Of a stretch of DNA of 64,000 bases, positions 18,026 to 27,454 are shown piece by piece; the stretch's first letter is position 1, and the number at the start of each line of letters is the position of its first letter. Under the pieces are notes generated by a model. That model did not search any database. It was given only the letters and a program-made list of their open reading frames with translations, and had not been told where the DNA came from. Source of the DNA: Clostridium sp. 1001271st1 H5 (GTDB lineage Bacteria; Bacillota; Clostridia; Lachnospirales; Lachnospiraceae); NCBI RefSeq assembly GCF_005845215.1, contig NZ_SPHO01000011.1:62001-126000 (forward strand), read 5' to 3'. The position numbers were made by a program, and so were the translations under genes.

Positions 18026-18856
18026 CTACTTCCTCCGTTTCCTCTTCTTTACCGCTTTATATTCGGAAGCTATCTTGTCAAACTCTTGCTGATAAAGATC
18101 TTCATAAGTGGCATCAAGATTTTCTTTTGCCGCTTTATAAGCTTCCCTTGCGGCGGTAACGGCAGCCTTTAACTCTGTACTAACTTTTTCTCTTTCCGAT
18201 TTAGCATTCGCAGAATTATCAGCCCTTTCTTCTTTGGTGTCCTCGGTAATTCGCTTCTTCTTAAGACTTGCGGAAGTTCTCACCTCTTCCTTTTCAGCTT
18301 TCGCCTGCTCACTCACCTTAGATTTATCCTCGCTGGCATCATCACGAAGCTTTGCAATTTTCTCATTTCGCTCCGCTACTCGCTTTACCCTTTCCTCTTT
18401 GGATAACCCGGATGGAATTTCTATCGCCATTAAGCGTTCGATCTCAGTATTCTTCTTTTCATCGATACGCTCTTTCTGGTCTTCTGCTTCTTCTCCAATA
18501 TCCTCCAAATCAGATTTTTTACGGGAGTCAACCCTACTCCTTCTCGACGAAGATTCCTCGGTAAGCTGAGTATTCAGTTCCTTTAATTTAGCCGAGATCT
18601 GCTCTCGGGTCGCCTTGGCCTTTGCTCTCAGCTCAGCAATTTTTTGTTTCCGTTTTTCCTGTTCTTCTTTTACCTTTTCCTTCTTCTCACCAGAAATCTC
18701 ATTTTTTGTATAAGCCCAGACTTTCTTTCCCTCATCGTTAAGCTTCGTTGTGGAACGACGCCCTTTGAGTTCTCTGGTTCTCATATAATATTCATGAGCT
18801 TTCACCGGGTCGTAATAAGGAGATGCATAGTGTTGAAGAGGCTCGTTAATATCCAT
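18026..18856 (-). CDS. capsid-region coiled-coil protein
   Basis: 276 residues. The N-terminus has YYDPVKAHEYYMRTRELKG, a motif repeated in head-region proteins of Clostridia phages. Residues 70-250 are almost continuous Lys/Glu/Arg/Ala heptads with few hydrophobics, i.e. a long charged coiled coil. The C-terminus is KKRKRRK. It sits between portal and protease-capsid genes, fitting a scaffold or internal head protein. The start overlaps the portal stop by 1 nt. Confidence 0.65.
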   Translation of the reverse strand: MDINEPLQHYASPYYDPVKAHEYYMRTRELKGRRSTTKLNDEGKKVWAYTKNEISGEKKEKVKEEQEKRKQKIAELRAKAKATREQISAKLKELNTQLTEESSSRRSRVDSRKKSDLEDIGEEAEDQKERIDEKKNTEIERLMAIEIPSGLSKEERVKRVAERNEKIAKLRDDASEDKSKVSEQAKAEKEEVRTSASLKKKRITEDTKEERADNSANAKSEREKVSTELKAAVTAAREAYKAAKENLDATYEDLYQQEFDKIASEYKAVKKRKRRK

Positions 18857-20196
18857 TAGGTCTCCTCCTCATCATCCGAAAGATAGCTTCCTATAATTTC
18901 ATCAATCTCCTTTTCAAGACCGTCAAGCAGCTCGTTTATGATACTGTCATAATCGGCTCCGGCATCACTTTCATTGGATTCGACATCAGAACTACCGTTT
19001 GAAGGATCAGATTTGGCCTCACTGATATTGCTGTTCTTCAGCGCATCAGCTTTTGGATCATCAGACGGTTTCATACCAATAATCTGGCGAATTTCGTTTG
19101 ATGTCATAATCTCATTTCTTGTGAATTTGTCAGCAATTTCTGACAGATCAGCTACTGGTACAAGTTTGAAGGGGTCACGGAAGAACAGAATCGATTGCTT
19201 TTGAGACCTGGCTGTTTTAGTAAGGAACTTACGTTTCATTTCGTCAACGATTGCTGAAATGATCGGCTCAATAGTACGGTTGTAGTAATTCAGCATGGTC
19301 TTCTCGTCTGCGGAACCATCCAATATACTCTGAGTGATACCTAACTGGCTGTATAGCATACTCGTTAGATATTCAATCTGCTTCATCAGATTATTTTCCA
19401 CAGAACGATTCAACTGTGTGATTCGCTCCGTACCATCGGTATACGCAATACCATATTTAGAACCGGCCAACTGACGCTCAATCTCGACACGCCTCTTCTC
19501 AGCCTGTTGACGCCTTGCTTCTGTTTTTATCACATAGGGAAGCTGGATAATTAAATCGAGTTTTCCTGAACTGCTCTGCTCATCAACAACGTCCAATAAA
19601 TTCAGTTTTCTTATCAAACGCTGCATCGTTGAGTTTGGCTCATTCATCACCGCATAAAGCGGATTTTCAATAATGGCGACCGTATCTTTTGGAACTACAA
19701 TGTCTTCCTTTAATCCAGTCCGCTCATTATAAACTCTTGCTTTGATATGATTCGGAAACCATTCCAGAATCTTCCCGGTTCGCATTGACTCGATTTTATA
19801 GGAGCCTGTAGTGTCAGGGTCATCATCCGTATCCACCGGGATAATCGCCACACATCCCTCATCGAGCATTGACAAAACCACATCCTGAAGGAAAGCCCGC
19901 CCAGTCTGGTCAATGTTGGCTGATAAATTCAGACAATCATTTAGCCCCGAAGAAATTTTTTCAAGAAATCTTTCGGAGTCGTCCAGACGGACATGTTGAA
20001 TGTTAATTGAAGCGCAATCCAATGCGATTCGATTATATACAGAGGTAACGATAGATCTTTCATTTCCTCTTGTGAGTCTTGGACGGTCGGGCCTGTACGA
20101 ATATCCAACCCCTATGTCCCGATAGAAACCTGTTGGGTCTCTATTTAAAAAAGCATTCCAGGCATGTTTAATCCTGGAACCGATTGAAACTTCCAT
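18856..20196 (-). CDS. portal protein
   Basis: 446 residues. SIVTSVYNRIALDCASINIQ near the N-terminus and the C-terminal LGITQSILDGSADEKTMLNY followed by RTIEPIISAIVDEMKRK are the hallmarks of HK97/SPP1-like portal proteins, the dodecameric DNA gate. Located directly after the large terminase as usual. The C-terminal 70 residues are Ser/Asp/Glu-rich. Confidence 0.93.
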   Translation of the reverse strand: MEVSIGSRIKHAWNAFLNRDPTGFYRDIGVGYSYRPDRPRLTRGNERSIVTSVYNRIALDCASINIQHVRLDDSERFLEKISSGLNDCLNLSANIDQTGRAFLQDVVLSMLDEGCVAIIPVDTDDDPDTTGSYKIESMRTGKILEWFPNHIKARVYNERTGLKEDIVVPKDTVAIIENPLYAVMNEPNSTMQRLIRKLNLLDVVDEQSSSGKLDLIIQLPYVIKTEARRQQAEKRRVEIERQLAGSKYGIAYTDGTERITQLNRSVENNLMKQIEYLTSMLYSQLGITQSILDGSADEKTMLNYYNRTIEPIISAIVDEMKRKFLTKTARSQKQSILFFRDPFKLVPVADLSEIADKFTRNEIMTSNEIRQIIGMKPSDDPKADALKNSNISEAKSDPSNGSSDVESNESDAGADYDSIINELLDGLEKEIDEIIGSYLSDDEEET

Positions 20197-20213
20197 TTTG
20201 AAATCGTCACCTC

Positions 20214-21959
20214 CTATTCAAAAGCATCTCTGTTCAGCTTGAAAGCAACAAACGCATCCATCATAGCTGCCACAGCATCAATCTTTGCGTCATATCGCTT
20301 TTTCAGCAATTTACGATTTCCATTCGTATCTTCCATAACGATACAGTTCCCCATTGCAAAGGTCATAAGTTCTTCATCAAACAAAAGCATCCGCTCCTCA
20401 GAAAGTTTCTTTAACTCTCCCAAAGGAACGGATTCTGTCTTAGCACCCTGTATTACCTTTTCGATTCCAAACGGACCATTTTCAGAAGACCATCGCTCAA
20501 TGAACTCCTTTGCGTTGTACGGGTCATACCCCAAGCAACGAACGTCATAGCCAAATTCTGTGATATGGTTATCCAAATCTTCATAGACTTCCATCATATC
20601 CAAAACGGTTCCCTCTAGGACAATCAGGCTTCCTTCATCCATGAATTGGTCGTATTTAATTCTCATTGCTGCCGGAAGTTTCATCAGAGTCGATGAAGAA
20701 ATGTAGTTCCTGGTTTTAACTCCAAAGGAACCATTCGATAACGGGAAAAGGAACGTAAAAGCACAGAAGTCATCCCCCTGCGACAAATCAATTCCCAAAG
20801 AGCAGGGCATCTGCCAATAGCTTCTCTTCTTATGAGGAAGAGTTTCTTCATATGTGAAGTAATAGGTGTAGCCCTCCATCGGCAATCCAAATCTCTTAGC
20901 CAAGATATCGTTTCTGGCCGCCGGAGACTTCTCTGCTCTTTCCACATCGAGCTGATAGGTCTCATAGCTTACCGTTTTACCGATATTGGGATTCGCCTTC
21001 AACCACATGTCTGGATTTCCAACTTCATCAATGGAATCAAGCTTATACCACCAAATGGAAACATGTGGATTGACATATTCTCCTTTAAGAATGTCCATCA
21101 ACTCCATTTTGATTGTATCGCCTGCTCCATTTCTCACTGTTCCCTCTGAACTCGTGGCAACAATGATATAGTCATCCAATTTCGATGCTCCTTGCTCTAA
21201 AGCGCCCACCACATCTTCCCTGGTATCACCGGACAGCCACTCATCCACTGTAGAAATCTTAGGTCGTAATCCCTGAAGCTTTGCGATGGACATTGGCCGC
21301 ACTTCCAAAAGCGAACCTGTGAGAAAATTCTCAATACCCTTTTTGGTGGAGGCCAATTTCATTCTCTTTGCTTTAGAACCAGTCGTATTCTGCAAAGAGC
21401 CCTCTGTCAGAAACCGGAACAATGGACCTCTCGACCTTGTAATCGCAGTGCGAAAAGGTGACATTACTTCATCCGCCTGTTTCATGGTAGGAGCTGTCGT
21501 GACTTGATGAGTCGTGGATGTGTCGATATTCAGCCCATAGGAATGAACACAGGTGTCATACAAAGATTTAGCAGCTCCTCGCCCAATGATAAGATATTGT
21601 TTCTTCGTCAGACGCTGCTTGATTCTTTTATTCACATATCGGCCGCCATGTCCGTCAGAACTTGGCTCCCACACACTTCGTTCGACGAAGTAGTACCATC
21701 CATAAAGCTGCTCACCCCACAATTTAAACGAGTCCAGCAAATTCAAATCAGAACCGTCCGTCAATGTTAGTTCTGATTCGCAATAGGCAATCCATCCTTC
21801 GACGGCCTGGTCATCATAGTAAATACCAGGATTGGCTATTAGGTCGTCAATTCTGTTCATCTCCATAGAGATTTCTTTACAAACCGGTATCTCTCCCCTG
21901 ATTACGGCATCCCGAAACATGCCGTAGTATTTGGGAACGGCAGTGTTTGATAATGCCAT
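20214..21959 (-). CDS. terL: terminase large subunit
   Basis: 581 residues; ATP-driven DNA packaging motor. YLIIGRGAAKSLYDT around residue 125 is the Walker A-like region, ISTVDEWLSGDTRED the Walker B region, and GIDLSQGDDFCAF around 390 the first acidic cluster of the RNase-H-fold nuclease domain. C-terminal DAKIDAVAAMMDAFVAF is the final nuclease motif. Usual position upstream of portal. Confidence 0.95.
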   Translation of the reverse strand: MALSNTAVPKYYGMFRDAVIRGEIPVCKEISMEMNRIDDLIANPGIYYDDQAVEGWIAYCESELTLTDGSDLNLLDSFKLWGEQLYGWYYFVERSVWEPSSDGHGGRYVNKRIKQRLTKKQYLIIGRGAAKSLYDTCVHSYGLNIDTSTTHQVTTAPTMKQADEVMSPFRTAITRSRGPLFRFLTEGSLQNTTGSKAKRMKLASTKKGIENFLTGSLLEVRPMSIAKLQGLRPKISTVDEWLSGDTREDVVGALEQGASKLDDYIIVATSSEGTVRNGAGDTIKMELMDILKGEYVNPHVSIWWYKLDSIDEVGNPDMWLKANPNIGKTVSYETYQLDVERAEKSPAARNDILAKRFGLPMEGYTYYFTYEETLPHKKRSYWQMPCSLGIDLSQGDDFCAFTFLFPLSNGSFGVKTRNYISSSTLMKLPAAMRIKYDQFMDEGSLIVLEGTVLDMMEVYEDLDNHITEFGYDVRCLGYDPYNAKEFIERWSSENGPFGIEKVIQGAKTESVPLGELKKLSEERMLLFDEELMTFAMGNCIVMEDTNGNRKLLKKRYDAKIDAVAAMMDAFVAFKLNRDAFE

Positions 21960-21970
21960 AATTGAATCAC

Positions 21971-22303
21971 CTACTTGCTTGTTGCTTTCTTGATGACCGC
22001 GTCAATTCCCTTCGTCATGTACTTCGATACATAATTGGTGGCGGTCTGCTTTGCGGCATTGGTCAGCACATCCTGTACAAACTTTCTACCGACAGAAATT
22101 TCTGAACTGGTAAGCTGTTTATACTGCTTTTCCATTTGAAGACGGTTGATCTTTGAGCGGAGTTCCGAATCAGACATCTTCTTCACCTCATCATCGGAAC
22201 TCGTCTTCTTTCCGCTTGCTCTTGCAAGCTGTTCGGGAGTTCTTCGGACGCCCCATTTCATTCCAAGAATCCCGTGATGCTGTAGTAATGCTTCATTACT
22301 CAT
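21971..22303 (-). CDS. head-region protein with HHGILGMKWGVRR motif
   Basis: 110 residues. The N-terminal motif LLQHHGILGMKWGVRRTPEQ is a signature of short head-associated proteins (or domains) in Firmicutes phages; the rest is a charged helical domain. Function unknown, perhaps minor capsid or internal protein. Related in style to the RRSGRYPWGSG start of the 915-residue protein at 24146. ATG overlaps the stop of the connector-like gene. Confidence 0.7.
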   Translation of the reverse strand: MSNEALLQHHGILGMKWGVRRTPEQLARASGKKTSSDDEVKKMSDSELRSKINRLQMEKQYKQLTSSEISVGRKFVQDVLTNAAKQTATNYVSKYMTKGIDAVIKKATSK

Positions 22304-22839
22304 TTTGAATCTCCCTCCTTTGCGATATATGATGTCACTCCGTTTGCTGCGTTCCCAGTCTCGTAATACGGAACTTCTGTTACCACAATATTTCGATCCA
22401 GAACTTTATTCTCAGTATCCAGCATTTGAGATTGGAACGCTTTCGGCGTTACCCTATACTCGCCATCGTAGGACTCGTGTTCTTCGGACTTTTCTTCGTC
22501 AGTTTCCGCTGCAACATTCAGTCTCCACTCCGCCTCAGCAATCATCTTTTCCATAGACGCCATTACAGCGGAACTCAAAGGAGGATCAAACAGCAGCTTT
22601 ACCTTCAAATGCATATATGATTTTACTAACTGAAATTTTGTCTCATCGGAGACGAATTCTTTCCATATAGAAGTTTTATCCCGAATGGAAAATCCCGATG
22701 GCGGACCAACCCCAAGTTGTGTCAAAATCATAAACACTGAATTGATATGCATGATAAGATCTGAATCGAAATGTTCATATTCTTCCGTAATACCAAGCAT
22801 CTTTTTGATTGAAGTCAATATACTCTCTATAATTTCCAT
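22300..22839 (-). CDS. gp6-like head-tail connector protein
   Basis: 179 residues from MEIIESILTSIKKMLGI. The pattern FDSDLIMHINSVFMILTQLG, VGPPSGFSI and WKEFVSD is that of Firmicutes phage head-tail connectors, adaptors bound below the portal. The start at 22839 avoids an 86-nt overlap with the HNH gene required by a longer frame from 22947. GGAG is present upstream with a long spacing. The Glu-rich C-terminal third is probably disordered. Confidence 0.72.
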   Translation of the reverse strand: MEIIESILTSIKKMLGITEEYEHFDSDLIMHINSVFMILTQLGVGPPSGFSIRDKTSIWKEFVSDETKFQLVKSYMHLKVKLLFDPPLSSAVMASMEKMIAEAEWRLNVAAETDEEKSEEHESYDGEYRVTPKAFQSQMLDTENKVLDRNIVVTEVPYYETGNAANGVTSYIAKEGDSK

Positions 22840-22861
22840 AATCTCTATGATCTCCTCTCCA

Positions 22862-23275
22862 TCAAAGTTTCCAGGGACATGTATCGTTTCTGCTTCGAAC
22901 AATAGGTTCTGCGACAAGAAGACTTTCATCTCCATAGTGAATGGCATTATGTGTTGTAAGAATTGTTGAGATGAGAAATTCTGGATTTAAAAGAAAATCA
23001 CTTCTCTTTAAAATATCCTCCACGGAAATCGGATTCATATGGTGAATCAATATCTTCCCATATATCTCATGACCTTCTATTCCGAGGTCACATCCGTTAT
23101 CTCTCACAATCACAAAATCACGAACTGACTTCCACTCCATAGACCGATAGAAAATCTGATTCAGATATCGGTCAAACCCAAACGTGTCTGCCCCGATGAC
23201 TCCGCCCAAACGAAGATACTCGTATCGTTCTTTAAAAGTCTTCAATTTTGATAATTCCGAATATGTCCTAATCAT
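22862..23275 (-). CDS. HNH endonuclease
   Basis: 137 residues from MIRTYSELSKLKTFKERYEY. HNH motif: DFVIVRDNGCDLG, LIHHMNPIS and a final THNAIHYG, plus a C-terminal RSRNDTCPW. HNH proteins encoded beside terminase are required with it for cos-site cutting in many siphophages. The start overlaps the stop of the small-terminase candidate by 8 nt; an ATG one codon upstream (23278) is equally possible. Confidence 0.85.
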   Translation of the reverse strand: MIRTYSELSKLKTFKERYEYLRLGGVIGADTFGFDRYLNQIFYRSMEWKSVRDFVIVRDNGCDLGIEGHEIYGKILIHHMNPISVEDILKRSDFLLNPEFLISTILTTHNAIHYGDESLLVAEPIVRSRNDTCPWKL

Positions 23276-23606
23276 CATCGTTACCCTGTCCACTGTATAT
23301 ACGAAACGCATTGATGGCGTCCTTATAGAGATCTTTAATCTCATCTGTGGAGTCAATAGCTCTTACTTTTGCCCGCAACAGATTGTTCTCTTCCTCCAGT
23401 CTCTCCCTCTCAAGCTTCTCTCTGGAAGAGCCCAGTTTCAAATAATGAGTAATGACCTGAGAAGAAGCAGTCCCTTCCAGCAATTGTCTTTCAGCCAGGT
23501 CAACAGCCAAAGAAATCATCTGAAGTTCCCTTGCTTCCGGAGTCAAAGCAGGACGAATCTTTTTGGAAGAACCTGTCGATTCAGAACTCTTTACTTTTCT
23601 AGCCAT
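23268..23606 (-). CDS. putative small terminase subunit
   Basis: 112 residues, basic N-terminus (MARKVKSSESTGSSKKIRP) then helices with LQMISLAVDLAERQLLEGTA and a Glu/Arg coiled coil. This protein recurs immediately before HNH/TerL genes in Clostridia phages; a DNA-recognition role as TerS is inferred from position, size and helical content. It directly borders the putative cos region. Confidence 0.6.
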   Translation of the reverse strand: MARKVKSSESTGSSKKIRPALTPEARELQMISLAVDLAERQLLEGTASSQVITHYLKLGSSREKLERERLEEENNLLRAKVRAIDSTDEIKDLYKDAINAFRIYSGQGNDDD

Positions 23607-23884
23607 TTACTGCCTCCTTCCCGTCTGTTCTTCAATAGTTTCATAAAAGTTTTCCGGCAGTATTTAAAAGAACCCACAAGGCTGACTGTAACTTTTTTAC
23701 CGAAAGGAGAAAAAAGAGTAAAAAGAACCACAGCTTATTACTTAGCCAACCTTATGAGCTCTGTTAAATACTGCCGGAAGGTAAAAACATTCTCCGAAAA
23801 ATACCCCCGGGGAATTTTTAAAGACCGCCGCGATGACGGAGGGGGTGCGATTTTTGCTACCCCCCCCCCTATACCATCTGATAC
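23607..23884. other. putative packaging (cos) region with 16-bp inverted repeat
   Basis: 278-bp gap without a gene. A perfect 16-bp inverted repeat TTCCGGCAGTATTTAA occurs at 23652-23667 and 23764-23779 (96 bp apart). Next to it are a CCCCGGGG-type sequence, GC-rich GACCGCCGCGATGACGG and a run of nine C (23862-23873 region). Position directly upstream of TerS/HNH/TerL is where cosB/cosN lie in HK97-like phages. The exact cut is not determined. Confidence 0.5.
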
Positions 23885-24136
23885 CTAGACAGCCCCCGCG
23901 TCTCGCGTAACTTTTTTGTAAATGTTTCGGAAATCGTATTTTACGATCTCATCAATTGCTCGTTCAACTTCCAAGTCATTCTCTTCATCGGAGAGTTGGT
24001 CCGAGGTTCTGGCAATTCTACCAAGATACGAACATGAATGATAACCTTTTTCCTCATCAAACAGTAACCATGAAGTGAACTGTTCAAATGGATCGAAAGG
24101 ATTGTCAATGGTTGTAAGCATACACTTCTTCGCCAT
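23885..24136 (-). CDS. small conserved phage protein beside packaging region
   Basis: 83 residues starting MAKKCMLTTIDNPFDPFEQF, then TSWLLFDEEKGYHSCSYLGR; acidic C-terminus. The sequence type is common between replication and packaging genes of Clostridia phages; function unknown. RBS is present and spacing to the upstream 915-residue protein is 9 nt, so they are probably cotranscribed. Confidence 0.75.
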   Translation of the reverse strand: MAKKCMLTTIDNPFDPFEQFTSWLLFDEEKGYHSCSYLGRIARTSDQLSDEENDLEVERAIDEIVKYDFRNIYKKVTRDAGAV

Positions 24137-24145
24137 TTACTTTGT

Positions 24146-26893
24146 TCACTCCTTTCCATTCAGATACTTCGACACAGTAGAACTGGAAACACCCAAAGCC
24201 GCTGCTATCTCAGCAGTGCTATAGCCAGAAGCGTTCAGCGCCGCAATACGATTTACTTTGGCAGAACTAAGGGTTGTTGTTGCACGAGGGGTAGCTCTCT
24301 GTCTGACTGTATCTATGTTTGTACTGTTGAGAATCTGGGTAAGCTTGTTCTCGCTGATAGCGCCGGCTTGAATCGCTTCCCATTCACGATCTGTAATCTC
24401 GACAGGGGTTCTCTTGGCACCAACAGCAGTACGGGCCGCAGTAAGGGCCTGTTGATTAGCCTTCTTGATTTCAGCCTTTGTCATATCAGGGTTGTCTATC
24501 TTCTTAGCGGCCACAATAGAATTCGCCATGGTCTGTGCCTGACGCTCGCGGGGGGCGTTCTTTAAAGCTACATTAAGCTTAGCCATAAGAGAATCAACCT
24601 CTGTCTGGTAGGTCTGTTTTGCTGAAGCAGAGTAGGCTATCTTTCCAGTATTAACCATCTCCCTGCGGGCCTGATTAGCCAGAGACTTCATGGTATTTGC
24701 ATAGTCTGCATACGCCTCTTCCTGTGGTGTCCCAGATGAGAGAGTGCGAGCGTCTCTGGTTTCTGCCATCTTGGCACTCTTTTGAGTCCGCACCTGGGTC
24801 TTTCCGTTCTTATCTATGTACTCCTCCCTGACGCTCTTCCAGCTTTGCTCTCCGGTTTCCTTGTCAATGATCGGGCTTCCTTTTCTTTTCAACACAGAAG
24901 TCTCAGACTTGGCACGAGAAATCAGCGTAGAAGCTCCGCCATAACCATCATCGTCATCGTGAGCCTGGTACTTCTTCTTCAAAGCCGTAATACCATTGTC
25001 CTGCTCACTCTTCTTGTAGTCTAGCTTATGCTTCTCTGCATCGATGACGACCATACTGTGACGTACAGCTCTTGCAAGCTCATCTTGAGTAGCACCTTTC
25101 AAAGTCATATCAGTAATCAAGTTTGAAATCTTACCCATTTCTGTCTGGGTATTTTTCATAATCTTAATCTTCTGACCGCTGCTGTTACAATAATCGTCAC
25201 CTTTCTTAACGGTCCCATAAGACATCTTAGGATCGAATCCTTCCAACCCCTTTAATTGTGGAGTAGAAGTAATCTTCACCCTACTATTAGAAGAATTACA
25301 AGGAATCACCATGACAGTATCGCCATCGAAGTCAGCTCCGGAAAGACGGTCAGCAACCTTTTTGTTAATGCCAATAGCGTCTGTCGGTGTATTCCCAAGA
25401 ACTCTTCTTCCTTCTGGCTGCTTATTATTAACAGTTAAGATTGGAATCTCAAAAGTTCCACCATGCGGATACCGCACAAGAGCTACTGTTTCTCCATTCT
25501 TGTAGTTCGGAGCATAGACCTCATTGTCTTTGATAGATGTCAATGGAAGAATAACTTGATACTTCTGTCTGGGAAGAGCGGCTGCCTGTAAATGAACAGC
25601 GGCTGCATCGCAGTCATCAGCAAAAGATTTCAAAAGAACCTTTTTCACTGTTGGATTCGTAAGAGAACAAATCTCATCAAATTCAGACTGCTTGTCTGCG
25701 GCCGCTAAATTCAACTGCTTCTTTATCAAAGTTCTACTCTGTTTCGACAGAAACTGAGATGGAAGCTTGTCTGCCCATTCGCCCCAATCCCCTTCTTCTG
25801 CTCGCTTGTTGATAAGGGAAAGCTGTTTCTTCCCATTTTTATCATAGTAGTAACTCTGACCTCCTCTTTCAGTAGTGGGGTTATCCGGGTCATTAACTCC
25901 CTCTTTAATTAAAGAACCGAACGGGTTATCCGGGTCATCTTTGATTGGTTTCAGAACATCCATTTTAGGTGTCCCTTTTTTCTTATTGGTGTTGAACATA
26001 ACATCCACACCATCAGGAAGGTCATCTGAATAAACCGCCATCCCTTTGATGTAGTGTGTCTTGTCAACTAAGATGCGAACCTGAGCATAATGGGATTCTC
26101 CAAGAGACAGGTCGTCAACACCTCTTCGAATTTCCACAACACCATCCTTCAATTCGCCGCCATCTTCCGAATACCGAATCTGCAACCGCTTTGAATCCAT
26201 GCTTTTGGGATAAACAAATTTGGGATCAAAAGATTCCCCATCATCATGAGAGACATAATCTTTCAGAGAATTGATATTCTCAAAATCGTAAATCTCTTTA
26301 TGCTCTGTTCCAGGAGGACAAATCACACGAAGCGTTGTTTTCTTCCCAGGATTTGTTACCTGATCCACTCGTCCGCCGTAAACAGGATAATCCTCCATCT
26401 CCAGCATATAGAGTGCTTCATTCAGTTTCTCCTTGGAAATTCCAAGTTCACGTTCCACACCGGCACCAACATCAATCATGCCTTTTTCGTCAATTTGCTT
26501 TTTGATAATTTCAGCAGTTGTCTTAGCTTGGTTCATACGAACCTCAGAATTTTCATTCAAAAGCGAACGAACAGAAGAGTCGTTTGCGAAGCCCATTTCT
26601 TTCGCAATTTCATTTAAGCTCAAACCATCTTCTCGAAGAGATTTTGCTCTCGCCACATCCAGCGCACGACGTTCATCTTTTGCTAACGATTTCTGCGTAC
26701 GGTATTGAGTGGTGGTTAAACCCATGGCTTTTGCAATTTCGGTATCACTCATACCCAGACTTTTCAGTTCATCCACTCGACTCAGAAAATCTCCACTATG
26801 CTGATACGGATTATCACCAGATCCCCACGGATAACGACCGGAACGGCGGGGCATTCCATAATGCATCAAAATTTCTTCTGCAATCGGATTCAT
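24146..26893 (-). CDS. large HTH protein with RNA-polymerase-like DFDGD (double-psi beta-barrel) core
   Basis: 915 residues. N-terminus MNPIAEEILMHYGMPRRSGR then YPWGSG, a head-protein-like tag. Two HTH-like segments (SDTEIAKAMGLTTTQYR, about 50-66; SLNEIAKEMGFANDSSVRSL, about 91-110). Core about 430-560: VALVRYPHGGTFEIPILTV (about 470) followed by DRLSGADFDGDTVMVIP (about 515-531). R-P-x...I-x-V then SGxDxDGD is the arrangement of the catalytic barrel of QDE-1/YonO-like single-chain RNA polymerases; the three Asp would bind Mg. C-terminal HTH (STAEIAAALGVSSSTVSKYL). A phage RNA polymerase is inferred, not shown. Confidence 0.6.
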   Translation of the reverse strand: MNPIAEEILMHYGMPRRSGRYPWGSGDNPYQHSGDFLSRVDELKSLGMSDTEIAKAMGLTTTQYRTQKSLAKDERRALDVARAKSLREDGLSLNEIAKEMGFANDSSVRSLLNENSEVRMNQAKTTAEIIKKQIDEKGMIDVGAGVERELGISKEKLNEALYMLEMEDYPVYGGRVDQVTNPGKKTTLRVICPPGTEHKEIYDFENINSLKDYVSHDDGESFDPKFVYPKSMDSKRLQIRYSEDGGELKDGVVEIRRGVDDLSLGESHYAQVRILVDKTHYIKGMAVYSDDLPDGVDVMFNTNKKKGTPKMDVLKPIKDDPDNPFGSLIKEGVNDPDNPTTERGGQSYYYDKNGKKQLSLINKRAEEGDWGEWADKLPSQFLSKQSRTLIKKQLNLAAADKQSEFDEICSLTNPTVKKVLLKSFADDCDAAAVHLQAAALPRQKYQVILPLTSIKDNEVYAPNYKNGETVALVRYPHGGTFEIPILTVNNKQPEGRRVLGNTPTDAIGINKKVADRLSGADFDGDTVMVIPCNSSNSRVKITSTPQLKGLEGFDPKMSYGTVKKGDDYCNSSGQKIKIMKNTQTEMGKISNLITDMTLKGATQDELARAVRHSMVVIDAEKHKLDYKKSEQDNGITALKKKYQAHDDDDGYGGASTLISRAKSETSVLKRKGSPIIDKETGEQSWKSVREEYIDKNGKTQVRTQKSAKMAETRDARTLSSGTPQEEAYADYANTMKSLANQARREMVNTGKIAYSASAKQTYQTEVDSLMAKLNVALKNAPRERQAQTMANSIVAAKKIDNPDMTKAEIKKANQQALTAARTAVGAKRTPVEITDREWEAIQAGAISENKLTQILNSTNIDTVRQRATPRATTTLSSAKVNRIAALNASGYSTAEIAAALGVSSSTVSKYLNGKE

Positions 26894-26896
26894 AAG

Positions 26897-27454
26897 TTAG
26901 CCCTCCTGTTCTTTGATTTTGTTGATTACTTTGTCGAATGTGATGATCTTGTCCATGATGGGAACAATGGTTTCAGCCGTTGGATTCTCATAAAGAATCT
27001 GGTTGTTCTGATAAATCCGAAGTTCCATTTCAATGTCGGCTGGCTTGATTTTGTATTCCAAACAAAAAAGAGCAGCATATATTTCAAGCTGCTCCATGTG
27101 CGCAGGAATGACGCCGGTTTTTAAATCATGAATGCGAAGCATACGATTTCGAAATGCAATCGCATCTGTTGTTCCAAAGCAATTCTCCGAATAGAAAAGA
27201 GGCTGCTCAGGAACCATCTTGAATCCTATGGCATCATTCACATACATATTCAATGTTTTCTGGGACTTCGGAAGTTTCTGTCCAAGTGTGATACATTTTG
27301 CCGCAAAATCGTGAAGCTCTGTTCCTTTTTGAGTTGCAAGGAATTTTGAATACGATTCTGCAACTTTGGATTCGTCATAGTTGATCCAGTGATATTTACT
27401 TGCGCCAAGAAAGGCGTGTTGCCCTTCAAGAGCAGAATGCTTGTTGAAGATCAT
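26897..27454 (-). CDS. PD-(D/E)XK exonuclease, Cas4/RecB-like
   Basis: 185 residues. Motifs of the RecB-nuclease/Cas4-like fold: NCFGTTDAIAF (motif II Asp), LRIHDLKTGVIPAH (motif III D-x-K) and QLEIYAALFCLEY (motif with Gln/Tyr). N-terminal LEGQHAFLGASKYHW contains the early His/Ser motif. Probably a 5'-3' exonuclease for phage recombination. Its start lies inside the end of the VRR-NUC gene (29-nt overlap). Confidence 0.82.
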   Translation of the reverse strand: MIFNKHSALEGQHAFLGASKYHWINYDESKVAESYSKFLATQKGTELHDFAAKCITLGQKLPKSQKTLNMYVNDAIGFKMVPEQPLFYSENCFGTTDAIAFRNRMLRIHDLKTGVIPAHMEQLEIYAALFCLEYKIKPADIEMELRIYQNNQILYENPTAETIVPIMDKIITFDKVINKIKEQEG

